Origin: Chryseobacterium sp. MYb7
GTDB taxonomy: Bacteria > Bacteroidota > Bacteroidia > Flavobacteriales > Weeksellaceae
Assembly: GCF_002979455.1 (NCBI RefSeq)
Contig: NZ_PCOU01000023.1
Coordinates: 1 to 64,000, forward strand
Direction of reading: 5' to 3'
DNA length: 64,000 nt
This document shows, one piece after another, positions 8,429-17,654 of the stretch (positions are counted from its first letter, which is position 1; each line of letters opens with the position of its first letter). Both the position numbers and the translations under genes were made by a program. Below the pieces are notes generated by a model. That model was not told the origin of the DNA and made no database searches. It worked only from the letters and a program-made list of their open reading frames with translations.

Positions 8429-11112
8429 AATTCCTCAATAAGATCATCCACGAACTGCTAGCCCAAAACACGGATCTTTCTGCGTTTAATATCATTCTGC
8501 CCGGAAAACGTCCCATTGTGTTTATCAGGCAGATCTTAGAGGAAAATAATTATTCCGGGTTTCTGCCCAATTTTTTTACCGTAGAAGAGCTTATCAATAC
8601 AATTGCTGATCAGCAGTCCATTCAGGGAATTCCGCTGTGGCTTTTCTCATTTGATGTATACAGAAGTCTGAATCTTATTCCAAGAGATGATTTTTCAGAC
8701 TTTCTGAAGTGGTTTCCTACGCTCCAGAAAGATTGGGATGATATTCTCAAATTCTCCGACAGTGATCAGGCTGTTCTTCAATATATGTTTGACGAAGAAA
8801 GGATCAAAGAATGGGCCCAGGACTTGGGTGAGGATGATGATGTCCCAAGAAAGAAGTTTCTTAATTTCTGGCAGAATATGAACGTTTTTCTCCCTGTTTT
8901 AAAGGAAAGACTGCAGGAAAAAAACTGGGCAACTTCAGGGATGATCCATGAAGCAGCTAAAGCCAGAATTGTTGATTTTGCTAAAAATACCAAAGAAGAG
9001 TTTATTTTTTGCGGGTTCAATGCCTTTACCCCGGTAGAAGAAAAGCTGGTAAGAAGTCTTTTGCAGTGGAATAAAGCACAGTGCTTTTTTCAGGCAGACC
9101 ATTATTATTTCGATGATGAAAGACAGGAAGCAGGAAAATTCCTTAGAAATCATAAAACATGGAAAGAATTTGATGAAAACAGAGCTTTCCAATGGATAGA
9201 AGATGATTTTAACCAGCCTAAAAAAATTAAGGTATACGAAGTGTCCGGGAATGTAACCCAGACCAAAGTGCTGCCTGAGATCTTTAAAGAGATCAATAAT
9301 AAAACCTATTCCAATACTGCAGTGGTATTGCTGGACGAAAATCTTCTTCCTGCAAGTCTTGACGTAATGCATGGAGTTGATAATTTGAATATTACAATGG
9401 GATTTCCATTGAAGAACTTATCCTTCTCCAATGCCGTCAAACGTCTTTTCTATCTGCAGAAACAACTGGAAAAAAATAAGTCTTCTTACTATTACAGAGA
9501 TGTTTTTCCAATTCTGGAAGAGCTGCCGAAATCTGTAGAAGACGAAAAGATTATCAATGATTTTAAAGCCAAAGTAGAAGAGCGGAATATCGTTTATATC
9601 TCTAATAAGCTTTTACAAGAACTGCTGAGTGGTTTGTCTTACTTTGGACTTCTTAAGAAAGCGCCGGGAACAAATAGGTATCTGGATATGCTTATTGAGT
9701 TCTGCCAGCAGGTAAAATGGCTCGAAATAGATGATATTCAGTATGAGAATGTCTCTCACTTTGAAAATGCATTCAGAATCATCAAAAACCAGCTGACTCC
9801 CTACAATATTGAGATCAAAATGGAGACGCTGGAAATTCTGATCAACCAGCATATCAACTCTGAGAGTATCGATTTTCAGGGAGAGCCTTTGAGGGGGCTA
9901 CAGATCATGGGACTACTGGAAACACGTCTCCTGAATTTTGAAAATGTTATTCTGCTTTCCGTAAACGAAGGAAAACTTCCCCTTGGGAACTCGCAGAATA
10001 CCTATATTCCTTTCGATATCCGAAGATTCTTTGATCTCCATACTTTCCTGGAAAATGACAGCATTTATGCATATCACTTTTACAGGCTGATTCAGGATGC
10101 AAAGAACGTCCATTTACTGTACAATGCATTAAGTTCGGGAGTGAATACCGGAGAAAAAAGCAGGTTTATAACACAGATTGAAATGGAGAGTTCTCATGAG
10201 ATAGAACATCTGATTATTGAAAATTCTTCTGAACCTATTACGACCAAACCAATCGAAATTACAAAGACACAGATTGTGCAGGAACGTCTACAGAAATGGA
10301 AGGGAAAAGTATCAGCTTCCCACCTTACAAGTTACCTATATAATCCGATTGATTTTTACCTTTCCAAGATTTTGAATACCTCCGAAACGGATGAAATTGA
10401 GGAAGAGCTATCGATAAAAAATTACGGAAATCTGGTGCATTATTCGCTTCAAGAAGTGTATGAGGTATTGAAGGGCAAGGTGTTAAAAGAAAGTGATTTA
10501 AAGAATTCAGTTAAAGCGATAGATAACTATATAAATATTGCTATTGAAAAGCTGAAACATCAGCCGGAATTTTATGAAAAAGGGATGAACTATATCCATA
10601 AAGCAATTGCCAAAAAAGTAATTGAAAATGTCCTGAATCATGATCTTGAACTCATAAAGCAAGGCAACAAACTGGAGATTGTAGATATCGAAAGAAAGTT
10701 TGAAAACATAGATTTTCCTCTTAATGGAAATGATAAAATTTCATTCTTAGGATATATAGACAGAATTGATAAACTGAACGGAACACTAAGAATCATTGAT
10801 TATAAAACAGCCAAAATCAAAAATCTTACTGTAAAAATTGATCAGGATAATATAGATCAATATTTCCATAATAGTGACAGAAAACAGGCACTTCAGCTTT
10901 GTATTTATCATTATGTGGTACAACACCTTCCAGAATTCTGGGGCTTCCCGATTGAAACAGGAATCTGGAGTTTTGCAGATGCTAGAAAAGGAATGGTTTC
11001 TCTACAGTTTGATAAAGGAAATATTGATGATGCCATGAAATCTGTTAAAAGCCTCATCCTCGAAATTCTGAATCCAGATATAAATTTCGTGGAAACTATA
11101 AAAACATATTGA
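8425..11112 (+). CDS. AddB-like PD-(D/E)XK nuclease family protein
   Basis: An 895-residue protein whose N-terminal two thirds resemble an inactivated helicase of the AddB type and whose C-terminal third is a PD-(D/E)XK nuclease. The nuclease part shows the HLTSYLYNPIDFYL stretch (about 632-645), GNLVHYSLQEVYE with an active-site His, and IDYKTAKIK supplying D and the K of the motif. The cysteines that hold the iron-sulfur cluster in Bacillus AddB are not evident. The start is TTG 8425, overlapping the upstream TGA; no ATG close downstream fits better. In AddAB-type enzymes it would process double-strand breaks with a UvrD-type helicase partner, which is not in this window. Confidence 0.82.
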   Translation: MKFLNKIIHELLAQNTDLSAFNIILPGKRPIVFIRQILEENNYSGFLPNFFTVEELINTIADQQSIQGIPLWLFSFDVYRSLNLIPRDDFSDFLKWFPTLQKDWDDILKFSDSDQAVLQYMFDEERIKEWAQDLGEDDDVPRKKFLNFWQNMNVFLPVLKERLQEKNWATSGMIHEAAKARIVDFAKNTKEEFIFCGFNAFTPVEEKLVRSLLQWNKAQCFFQADHYYFDDERQEAGKFLRNHKTWKEFDENRAFQWIEDDFNQPKKIKVYEVSGNVTQTKVLPEIFKEINNKTYSNTAVVLLDENLLPASLDVMHGVDNLNITMGFPLKNLSFSNAVKRLFYLQKQLEKNKSSYYYRDVFPILEELPKSVEDEKIINDFKAKVEERNIVYISNKLLQELLSGLSYFGLLKKAPGTNRYLDMLIEFCQQVKWLEIDDIQYENVSHFENAFRIIKNQLTPYNIEIKMETLEILINQHINSESIDFQGEPLRGLQIMGLLETRLLNFENVILLSVNEGKLPLGNSQNTYIPFDIRRFFDLHTFLENDSIYAYHFYRLIQDAKNVHLLYNALSSGVNTGEKSRFITQIEMESSHEIEHLIIENSSEPITTKPIEITKTQIVQERLQKWKGKVSASHLTSYLYNPIDFYLSKILNTSETDEIEEELSIKNYGNLVHYSLQEVYEVLKGKVLKESDLKNSVKAIDNYINIAIEKLKHQPEFYEKGMNYIHKAIAKKVIENVLNHDLELIKQGNKLEIVDIERKFENIDFPLNGNDKISFLGYIDRIDKLNGTLRIIDYKTAKIKNLTVKIDQDNIDQYFHNSDRKQALQLCIYHYVVQHLPEFWGFPIETGIWSFADARKGMVSLQFDKGNIDDAMKSVKSLILEILNPDINFVETIKTY

Positions 11113-11280
11113 AAATTTTTAGTTTTAATTGCGTTTAAATCTTTGTTTATTCTCGATGAATAGGCTGAATTAGAATTATTTACTTTGTTGATAATGTAGA
11201 TGATGTGGGTGTGTTTTTTGTGTATCTTTAACTCTTGGAAACTTTAAAGATTTAAATTAAACACTAGAAGAAGCATATAC

Positions 11281-13644
11281 ATGAAAAAAATATTGATATT
11301 TTTAGCTATAGCCATTTCTCTTATTATCAAATCTCAACAAAAAAACGACACTCTTAATTCTGGCCTTCAGAATATTACTAAAGATACTAAATTTGGTCTT
11401 GCTCTAAGCGGTGGCGGTGCAAAAGGGTTTGCACACATTGGTATTCTGAAAATGATCGACTCATTAGGAATCAAAGTAGATTATATTACCGGAACCAGTA
11501 TGGGAGGTATTCTCGGTGGTTTATACGCAATGGGATATAATGCTGACCAGCTGAAACATACAGTATATAAGATGGACTGGGGTAGAATTCTAAGTAACAA
11601 AATTCCTTATAATAAAATCAATATCAGCGAGAAAGATGAATACGATAAATATATCCTTGAGTTTCCGGTAGTGAAAGGAATTCCTACACTTCCAAGTTCT
11701 TATATTGAGGGTCAATACATGGGGGAGGTTCTTAATACACTTACTTTCAACGCTAAACATATCAACGATTTCAGTAAACTAAGAATTCCTGTTGAGCTTA
11801 CTTCATCCGATATTGAAAACGGAGGTCTGGTAATGCAGAAAGAGGGATCCTTACCATTGGCTATTCGTTCCACATTGGCTATTCCTGCAGCGTTTGCTCC
11901 TGTTTATATTGACGGAAAGCTTTTGGTAGATGGCGGATTGGATCGTAATTATCCGGCTAATGAGGTCCGGGAGATGGGAGCTGATTTTGTAATCGGAGGG
12001 TATACCGGTTTCAGACTTTTTACCAAAAAAGAAATTGAGAATCCGATGAAAATGATTTATCAGACTCATGCCATCCGTTCTGTGGAGGATTTTAAGCATC
12101 AAAAAGAATTGTCCAACATCCTCGTAGATTTCGTAAATCCATTAGGAGAGATTACAACAAAAGATTTCGACAAGTTCAGAAAGATTATTAAAATAGGAGA
12201 GATTGAGGCAAAGAAGCATCTTCCTGAGTTTGTGGCTTTGGCAGAAGCTCAAAGAAAATTAGGAATCAAGTATGAACACACGATGATTGAAGAAGTCCAG
12301 CTGCCTACTGTAAAATTCACTTTTAATGAAGAAGATGGAACTCCTATGACAGATGCTGCAGAGATTGAAGTGATGAAAAGGCAGATGGGACTTACAGAAG
12401 GTAAATATTATGATGCGCAAACCGTTAATGAAGCAATTGACCGGGTATTCGGAATGCGGCAGTATCTAAAGGTATATTATACTTACACGAATGCGAACGA
12501 CGGCCTTGTAATGAATATTTTTGTTAAAAGAGCAAAGAAAGGAGCTTTTAAACTAGCTCTGCACTATGATACGGAGCAGTCGGTTGGAATTATTGTTAAT
12601 TACACCTACAGGAATATTATACTGAACAGATCAAGATTTTTGGCAACGGTAGATATTTCCGAACGTTTTAAGGCTAAATTAGCCTATCAGCAGTTCCTGG
12701 ATAAAGGAGATCGTTTGTGGCTGGATCTGGAGGCTAAAATGATTAATCTTAAAAGTAACGATTTGAACTTCAGGCTGTATTCTATCAATGAAGATGGCAG
12801 TGACCGCTTTCCTAACCATATGTACCGTAATATCACCGGAAAGATTGCTCTTAATTATAATATTACCCCCAATGCCTATCTGTCATTGGGAACGGAGTTC
12901 AGTACAGAAAGAATGTACAGTTTACTGGATAAAGTAGATCAGGCAAAAGTGGATAATTACAGTAATAAATTATATGACCACAGCAATTTCAATACATTTC
13001 TGAAGTTTGAACAGAACAATCTTAATAAAAGATACTTTACAACAAAAGGGAACCATCTTCAGATGAGCACAAGACTCTATTATGGTGACAGGTATAAGCT
13101 TTATGACCTGGAAACAGTGCAACCCATTTTAAATGTTCTACTAAACCCTGAAACGGAGGGGTATTTCCGACCTAGAAACCTGATATCTTTTACTTTAAAT
13201 GAAAATTTCTATCATCCGATTACAAATAGGCTGACAGTAAGAGCAAACGTTTTTTTAGGAGCAAGTTTTGGCAAAGAGAGAGAGTATGATATTCCGTATC
13301 TTTTCCTTAATCAGAAATATAATCTCGGAGGGAGTGAATACAACGGTGATATGCTAAACCCCGAATTCAATGGTCTTCGTCAGAAAGAGATCCCTGTGAC
13401 TTCAGTTGCTAAGGCGGCAATATCATTTCAGTACAGAATTATGAAAAAGCTCTATCTTACCCCTTCAGTTAGTTATGGTAAAGTGAGTGATGAACTTTCT
13501 CCTTTTAATCAAAGCGTTGATATATTTGGTTATGGAGTAAATTTAGGATATGAATCTGTTATAGGTCCTATCAGTCTTAATATTTCCAGAAATGACGTGC
13601 TTGATTTTTCAAGGATCTATTTCAGTGTAGGCTTTAAGTTTTAA
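11281..13644 (+). CDS. Patatin-like phospholipase with outer-membrane barrel (PlpD-like)
   Basis: A 787-residue protein: signal peptide (1-18), patatin domain (about 38-290), a POTRA-like linker and a C-terminal 16-strand-type barrel of the Omp85/surface antigen D15 kind ending FSVGFKF. The patatin oxyanion loop is LSGGGAKGFAHIG, the nucleophile lies in GTSMGG, and the dyad aspartate in VDGGLDRNYP. This architecture matches the type Vd autotransporters (PlpD, FplA), in which the barrel displays or releases a phospholipase A at the cell surface. The gene stands alone behind a 168-bp spacer and ends at a strong terminator. Confidence 0.88.
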   Translation: MKKILIFLAIAISLIIKSQQKNDTLNSGLQNITKDTKFGLALSGGGAKGFAHIGILKMIDSLGIKVDYITGTSMGGILGGLYAMGYNADQLKHTVYKMDWGRILSNKIPYNKINISEKDEYDKYILEFPVVKGIPTLPSSYIEGQYMGEVLNTLTFNAKHINDFSKLRIPVELTSSDIENGGLVMQKEGSLPLAIRSTLAIPAAFAPVYIDGKLLVDGGLDRNYPANEVREMGADFVIGGYTGFRLFTKKEIENPMKMIYQTHAIRSVEDFKHQKELSNILVDFVNPLGEITTKDFDKFRKIIKIGEIEAKKHLPEFVALAEAQRKLGIKYEHTMIEEVQLPTVKFTFNEEDGTPMTDAAEIEVMKRQMGLTEGKYYDAQTVNEAIDRVFGMRQYLKVYYTYTNANDGLVMNIFVKRAKKGAFKLALHYDTEQSVGIIVNYTYRNIILNRSRFLATVDISERFKAKLAYQQFLDKGDRLWLDLEAKMINLKSNDLNFRLYSINEDGSDRFPNHMYRNITGKIALNYNITPNAYLSLGTEFSTERMYSLLDKVDQAKVDNYSNKLYDHSNFNTFLKFEQNNLNKRYFTTKGNHLQMSTRLYYGDRYKLYDLETVQPILNVLLNPETEGYFRPRNLISFTLNENFYHPITNRLTVRANVFLGASFGKEREYDIPYLFLNQKYNLGGSEYNGDMLNPEFNGLRQKEIPVTSVAKAAISFQYRIMKKLYLTPSVSYGKVSDELSPFNQSVDIFGYGVNLGYESVIGPISLNISRNDVLDFSRIYFSVGFKF

Positions 13645-13675
13645 AGAATCACGTATCAGTTTAGAAGATATTAAA

Positions 13676-13711
13676 AATCCTTTTATCTAAGGTACTTTAG
13701 ATAAAAGGATT
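13676..13711. terminator. Bidirectional terminator between convergent genes
   Basis: A 15-bp perfect stem (13676-13690 with 13697-13711), 6-nt loop, lies between the phospholipase gene and the peroxidase gene that converge on it. The stem is AT-rich (its core is ccttttatctaa), with short A/T flanks on both sides. Confidence 0.75.
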
Positions 13712-13749
13712 TACTGTTTATAAGATCAATTATTTAATTTGTTTTCAAT

Positions 13750-14889
13750 TTATTTTCTTGGGATTTCCGGTCTTGGCATTTTGTAATAACTTCCGGACAT
13801 GCTTTTTAAAAATGCTACAATGGCATCCACTTCCTGTTCATTCAGATGCAAAGGCTTTATCAGATGATCGGTGACCGGGAAATTGGGGTCAGCTTTCTTT
13901 TCTTCTGGAGTAGGGTTAATCATCTGCATACCGCTGTTGTATAAGCTGACAATACCATGCATGTCATCCATGAGCCCGTTGTGCATCCATGGAGCAGTAT
14001 AGTCAAGATCTCTCAGCGAAGGGGTTTTAAATTTCCCTGTGTCATCCGGATTTTTAGTGATATGATAGAGCCCAAGATCCTCATATTCCCGTTTGTAATA
14101 GGTAAGTCCTATATTGTGAAAAGATTCATCGGTTAGATATTTCCCATAGTGACAGTTCATGCACCTGGCCTTGGTACGGAATAGATGCATCCCATAAATT
14201 TCCTTGTCACTCATGGCTTTATAATCACCTTTGATGAATTTATCGAGCTTGCTGGGCTGACTTCTGATTGTTCTTTGAAAAGTGGCCAGCGCTTTTGCGA
14301 TTTTATCAAATGTGATCTTATCAGTTTGATAAACTTCTTTAAAAAGCTGTCTGTATTCTTTCAGTTTAGATAGCTTTCCAGCCAGTTTTTCCGGTTTCAT
14401 GTTCATTTCGTTATGAGCGGAAATAGGTCCTACAAGCTGTTCTTCCAGTGTTTTGGCTCTTCCGTCCCAGAAATAGGACTGGCGGTCTCCAATATTGAAC
14501 AGAGACTGGGTATTTCTTTTTCCCTGTAAATGATCTGTTCCCAATGCCACCTCCTGGCCATCTCCCCAACCCAATTCAGGATTGTGACAGCTGCTGCAGG
14601 ATACCTGACTGGATTGTGACAGTTTGGGATCAAAAAACAGCTTTTTTCCAAGCATTACTTCAGGGAGTTCCTGGGTGTCATAATAGTTGGAATCCCATTC
14701 AATAGCCTCAAATTCTTTCCAGTTGACCTCAGCATCTACTGTAGGTTTTGGCCAGTATTGTACAGGCTTTTTATAGTGTTCCACAGTTTCTCCATAATCT
14801 ACTCTGTATTGTTGAAGAGTATGCTGCATAAAGAAAAAGGATATTCCCCCAAGGACTGCAATTAATTTAATATCTGAAAATTTTATCAT
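13750..14889 (-). CDS. Di-heme cytochrome c peroxidase (MauG/CcpA family)
   Basis: A 379-residue protein with an N-terminal hydrophobic anchor (about 8-20) and two covalent heme c sites, CSSCH at 98-102 and CMNCH at 243-247. Conserved family patches follow: FWDGRAKTLEEQ (about 140-151), FKTPSLRD and PWMHNG. Such enzymes reduce hydrogen peroxide or oxidise a partner molecule using the two hemes in the periplasm. It is the last gene of the operon headed by the TonB-dependent receptor, 7 bp behind the DUF6850 gene. That context suggests a role in handling the imported substrate or a metal rather than general peroxide defence, which is inference. Confidence 0.92.
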   Translation of the reverse strand: MIKFSDIKLIAVLGGISFFFMQHTLQQYRVDYGETVEHYKKPVQYWPKPTVDAEVNWKEFEAIEWDSNYYDTQELPEVMLGKKLFFDPKLSQSSQVSCSSCHNPELGWGDGQEVALGTDHLQGKRNTQSLFNIGDRQSYFWDGRAKTLEEQLVGPISAHNEMNMKPEKLAGKLSKLKEYRQLFKEVYQTDKITFDKIAKALATFQRTIRSQPSKLDKFIKGDYKAMSDKEIYGMHLFRTKARCMNCHYGKYLTDESFHNIGLTYYKREYEDLGLYHITKNPDDTGKFKTPSLRDLDYTAPWMHNGLMDDMHGIVSLYNSGMQMINPTPEEKKADPNFPVTDHLIKPLHLNEQEVDAIVAFLKSMSGSYYKMPRPEIPRK

Positions 14890-14896
14890 AATGTGT

Positions 14897-16411
14897 TTAA
14901 AAAATACTTCCTATACTGACTGCCCATAAAGTATTGCTGCCATTTTTAAAATTACTGTACATCATTTTTCCTCCTACAAAAGCATTTTTAACAATTGGGA
15001 AGTTGAAATGAAAATGGATATCAAGCTTTGCCTGCCAGAAATCCGAAGACTGAAATATATAGTTTTCCTGAAGCATAGCGTTGATAGACTGCTTTCCGGA
15101 ATTGTTGAAAATAGCATCCTTTTGATAGACATTGGTTCCTGAAAGTCCCGCTGTTACAGACAATATCTGTTGATGATCAAAAATTTTCATCCATTGATAA
15201 TCCGCACCATACATAAGCTTACTTAATTCTATTCTTGATAGAGGGCTGCTGTATTTCTCTTTTTCCTGAACCCATCCAAAGAAGGGAAGCAGAGAGGATT
15301 TTGCCTTTTCATCTCCCATCTGTATGAGTCCTTTCAAAATAATGCTATTGATTTTTTGGTTGTATTTCTCCACACTTCCTATCTGTATATAATTTCTTGA
15401 ATTTTCATTCAGGAAAAGGTTTTCTGTTCCTTTTCTCTCTGTGCTGTTTCCTTCAGCAAAAATTCCCCAGACTGTTTTTCCGGAATCAAAGAATTTTCCG
15501 GCGGAAAAGCTGAACTGCTGTTCATCAATTTTTGAAGCGTTGAGATCTGCGTATTCTGTTAATAATTTATCAAGATTAAACTTTTTAAGGCTCATATTCA
15601 GATACCAGTTTCTGCTGTTGGCTTCAAAGACCTGTAAACCTCCTCCGTAAGACCAGCCTTCATAATACGCCTGGCGGAGTTTTCCGGAAAGAAGTTCGTT
15701 ATAATTTCCCAGTCCGTTCATATTATAAATCAGAGGATATCCCTGATTGCTGACAAAGCTCAGATAATGTTTTTGAGTATACTTTTCAGCATTCACATAA
15801 GCTCCGATTTTGAACTTTTGGAACATCAGTTTGTTGGCTCCCATTGCCAGAGAAAAATGAGCCGCAGTATTTTTCGGTCGAGGATCTACATTTCTATAAC
15901 TCAATGTTGCCTGATAACTTCCAGTAATTCCTAAAGTATAGGTATTGATTTTTCTGGAATATCCTCCTGAAAAACTATAGTTTTCAAATTTCATATTACC
16001 ACCTACACTGTCTGCTGCTACATAAGGGTAAATCAGATCATAATCTGAATTTTCATTCCATACCACCTGCTTATTTTTCCCCTGTGTGTATGAGGCATTC
16101 CCCCAGACTGATGTTTGTTCATCGAGCTTTTGTAAGCTGTAAACTTCTACACCCCATAGGTTTTTCCCTTTTCCTTTCTGTTGTAGTTGATTGGGAGTGT
16201 TGCTTTTTTCCGTAAACACATTAAAGGTTGTGATGCTGTATTTCCTTCCTCCGGCATAACTGGCAGGATTGAGCATAATATTGTTTTTAATAAGCCTTTC
16301 AAAGCTGTATTCTTCACGTACTTTTTCTATGATGGTATCATTGGCCTGAGCGTGCAGTTTTGCACCAGAAAAAGATAGTAACAGGATGGATATGGAAAGA
16401 AAATATTTCAT
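14897..16411 (-). CDS. DUF6850-like outer membrane beta-barrel protein
   Basis: A 504-residue protein with a signal peptide (MKYFLSISILLLSFSGAKLHA), followed by alternating amphipathic strands typical of a beta-barrel and a C-terminus ending in SIGSIF. The opening mature region, with LIKNNIMLNPASYAGG and WGVEVYSLQ, resembles the family that databases call DUF6850; the assignment is from memory of the pattern. No catalytic motif is visible. It sits 1 bp after the DUF4876 gene and 7 bp before the peroxidase gene, so all are certainly co-transcribed. A role as an accessory outer-membrane protein of the receptor system is plausible but unproven. Confidence 0.72.
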   Translation of the reverse strand: MKYFLSISILLLSFSGAKLHAQANDTIIEKVREEYSFERLIKNNIMLNPASYAGGRKYSITTFNVFTEKSNTPNQLQQKGKGKNLWGVEVYSLQKLDEQTSVWGNASYTQGKNKQVVWNENSDYDLIYPYVAADSVGGNMKFENYSFSGGYSRKINTYTLGITGSYQATLSYRNVDPRPKNTAAHFSLAMGANKLMFQKFKIGAYVNAEKYTQKHYLSFVSNQGYPLIYNMNGLGNYNELLSGKLRQAYYEGWSYGGGLQVFEANSRNWYLNMSLKKFNLDKLLTEYADLNASKIDEQQFSFSAGKFFDSGKTVWGIFAEGNSTERKGTENLFLNENSRNYIQIGSVEKYNQKINSIILKGLIQMGDEKAKSSLLPFFGWVQEKEKYSSPLSRIELSKLMYGADYQWMKIFDHQQILSVTAGLSGTNVYQKDAIFNNSGKQSINAMLQENYIFQSSDFWQAKLDIHFHFNFPIVKNAFVGGKMMYSNFKNGSNTLWAVSIGSIF

Positions 16412-16412
16412 T

Positions 16413-17633
16413 TTAATTGAATAAAGATGGCTTTACACCATGTTCAAAGTCTGTTGTAGAGTTATTGGTATCTTTAAGGATATTTTTGCCATCCATTGTT
16501 TTTCCGGTTACTTTTCTGCGGACTGCTTTTCCAAAACGGTTTTTATCTCCGTCAAATGCAGCTACGGAAGTCCATCCCATATCCAAAGAAGGAGAAGTTA
16601 CCAGCCATTGGAAGGAATCATGTACGCTTAAATTCACAGCATCTGTGATCCATTCATTGGGGATTTTGACAGCTGTTCCGTCCATAGGATATACATCACC
16701 ATTAATCGTAAGGTTGTAGGTGTAAGTATAAGAATTTTGAGCAACCAAAGCTGCATTCGTCATTCCCTGAGGTAAACGTGCCAGCGCATAAGCATAATAG
16801 CCCTGCGTGTGAATCACCATTTTTTCAAAAACATTCACCATTTTCGGAACGGCAGGATTGTCGATATCATCAGAATCTTCTTTGAAAATCTGGAAGTTGG
16901 CATTAGAAAGATTGATAGATGAAGGATTGAAATTTTTATGATTAATAGCATCTTCCGCAATAATAATTGATTCTCCGGCTTTTACAGGGTACATTGTTCC
17001 GTTTCCTGGAATTCTGATAATAGCACCGGCAGAGAGAGTAGTTCCCATGATATTGGGGTTGTAATCCTGCTTTTCATTCGTCATAAAACTGGATTGTATC
17101 AGCAGCATCCCATCTGCATACAAAGTCTTATCTGTATTATTCGTAATTTTAAAATACTGATCACCGAAATACATGACTCCCTGTGGTGTTTTGGTTCCGG
17201 TAAAGAAGATTTCTTCCAGGATCAGATCACTGCTGGCACCTGATTTCAAAGAAAGTTCTAAAGTTTTGCTGGTCTCACTTCCATTGATGACGATTCCGTT
17301 CTGTACACCGGCAGCTTTAGCTTCTATTGAACCGGAATTATCACCATACATAATACTTCCTTCCGCTGTCATGTTATACGTTCCTGAAGGAAGCACAACC
17401 TGCAAAACGTTAGTGTTTTTAAGCTCCTGAGTAATGGTAAATCCTGAATTTAATTCTTTGAAATTGATGGTAAGATTTTTATATTCTTTAACCTGAATAT
17501 TGTCAGGAACTACTTTAAGTTCAAGCTTTAATGAGGTTTTTGCTTCCGGAGCATCGTTTGAATCTGAAGAACAGGCTGTAATGGCAAAAGCTGCACACAA
17601 AACGAACAGTGTTCTTAATACATGTTTTAACAT
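16413..17633 (-). CDS. DUF4876-like lipoprotein
   Basis: A 406-residue lipoprotein: the signal MLKHVLRTLFVLCAAFAITAC puts the lipid-bearing Cys at residue 21, followed by Ser-Ser-Asp-Ser-Asn-Asp, compatible with export to the cell surface. An N-terminal immunoglobulin-like region (about 35-135) with a self-contained beta-sandwich pattern precedes a longer domain with EEIFFTGTKTPQG and a run of Asn-rich turns. The pattern fits the DUF4876 family, found in Bacteroidota beside TonB-dependent receptors. It may capture a ligand for the receptor, as SusD-type lipoproteins do, though it has no SusD sequence. Function is not known. Confidence 0.72.
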   Translation of the reverse strand: MLKHVLRTLFVLCAAFAITACSSDSNDAPEAKTSLKLELKVVPDNIQVKEYKNLTINFKELNSGFTITQELKNTNVLQVVLPSGTYNMTAEGSIMYGDNSGSIEAKAAGVQNGIVINGSETSKTLELSLKSGASSDLILEEIFFTGTKTPQGVMYFGDQYFKITNNTDKTLYADGMLLIQSSFMTNEKQDYNPNIMGTTLSAGAIIRIPGNGTMYPVKAGESIIIAEDAINHKNFNPSSINLSNANFQIFKEDSDDIDNPAVPKMVNVFEKMVIHTQGYYAYALARLPQGMTNAALVAQNSYTYTYNLTINGDVYPMDGTAVKIPNEWITDAVNLSVHDSFQWLVTSPSLDMGWTSVAAFDGDKNRFGKAVRRKVTGKTMDGKNILKDTNNSTTDFEHGVKPSLFN

Positions 17634-17654
17634 AATTTATTGAATTGAAATTGT

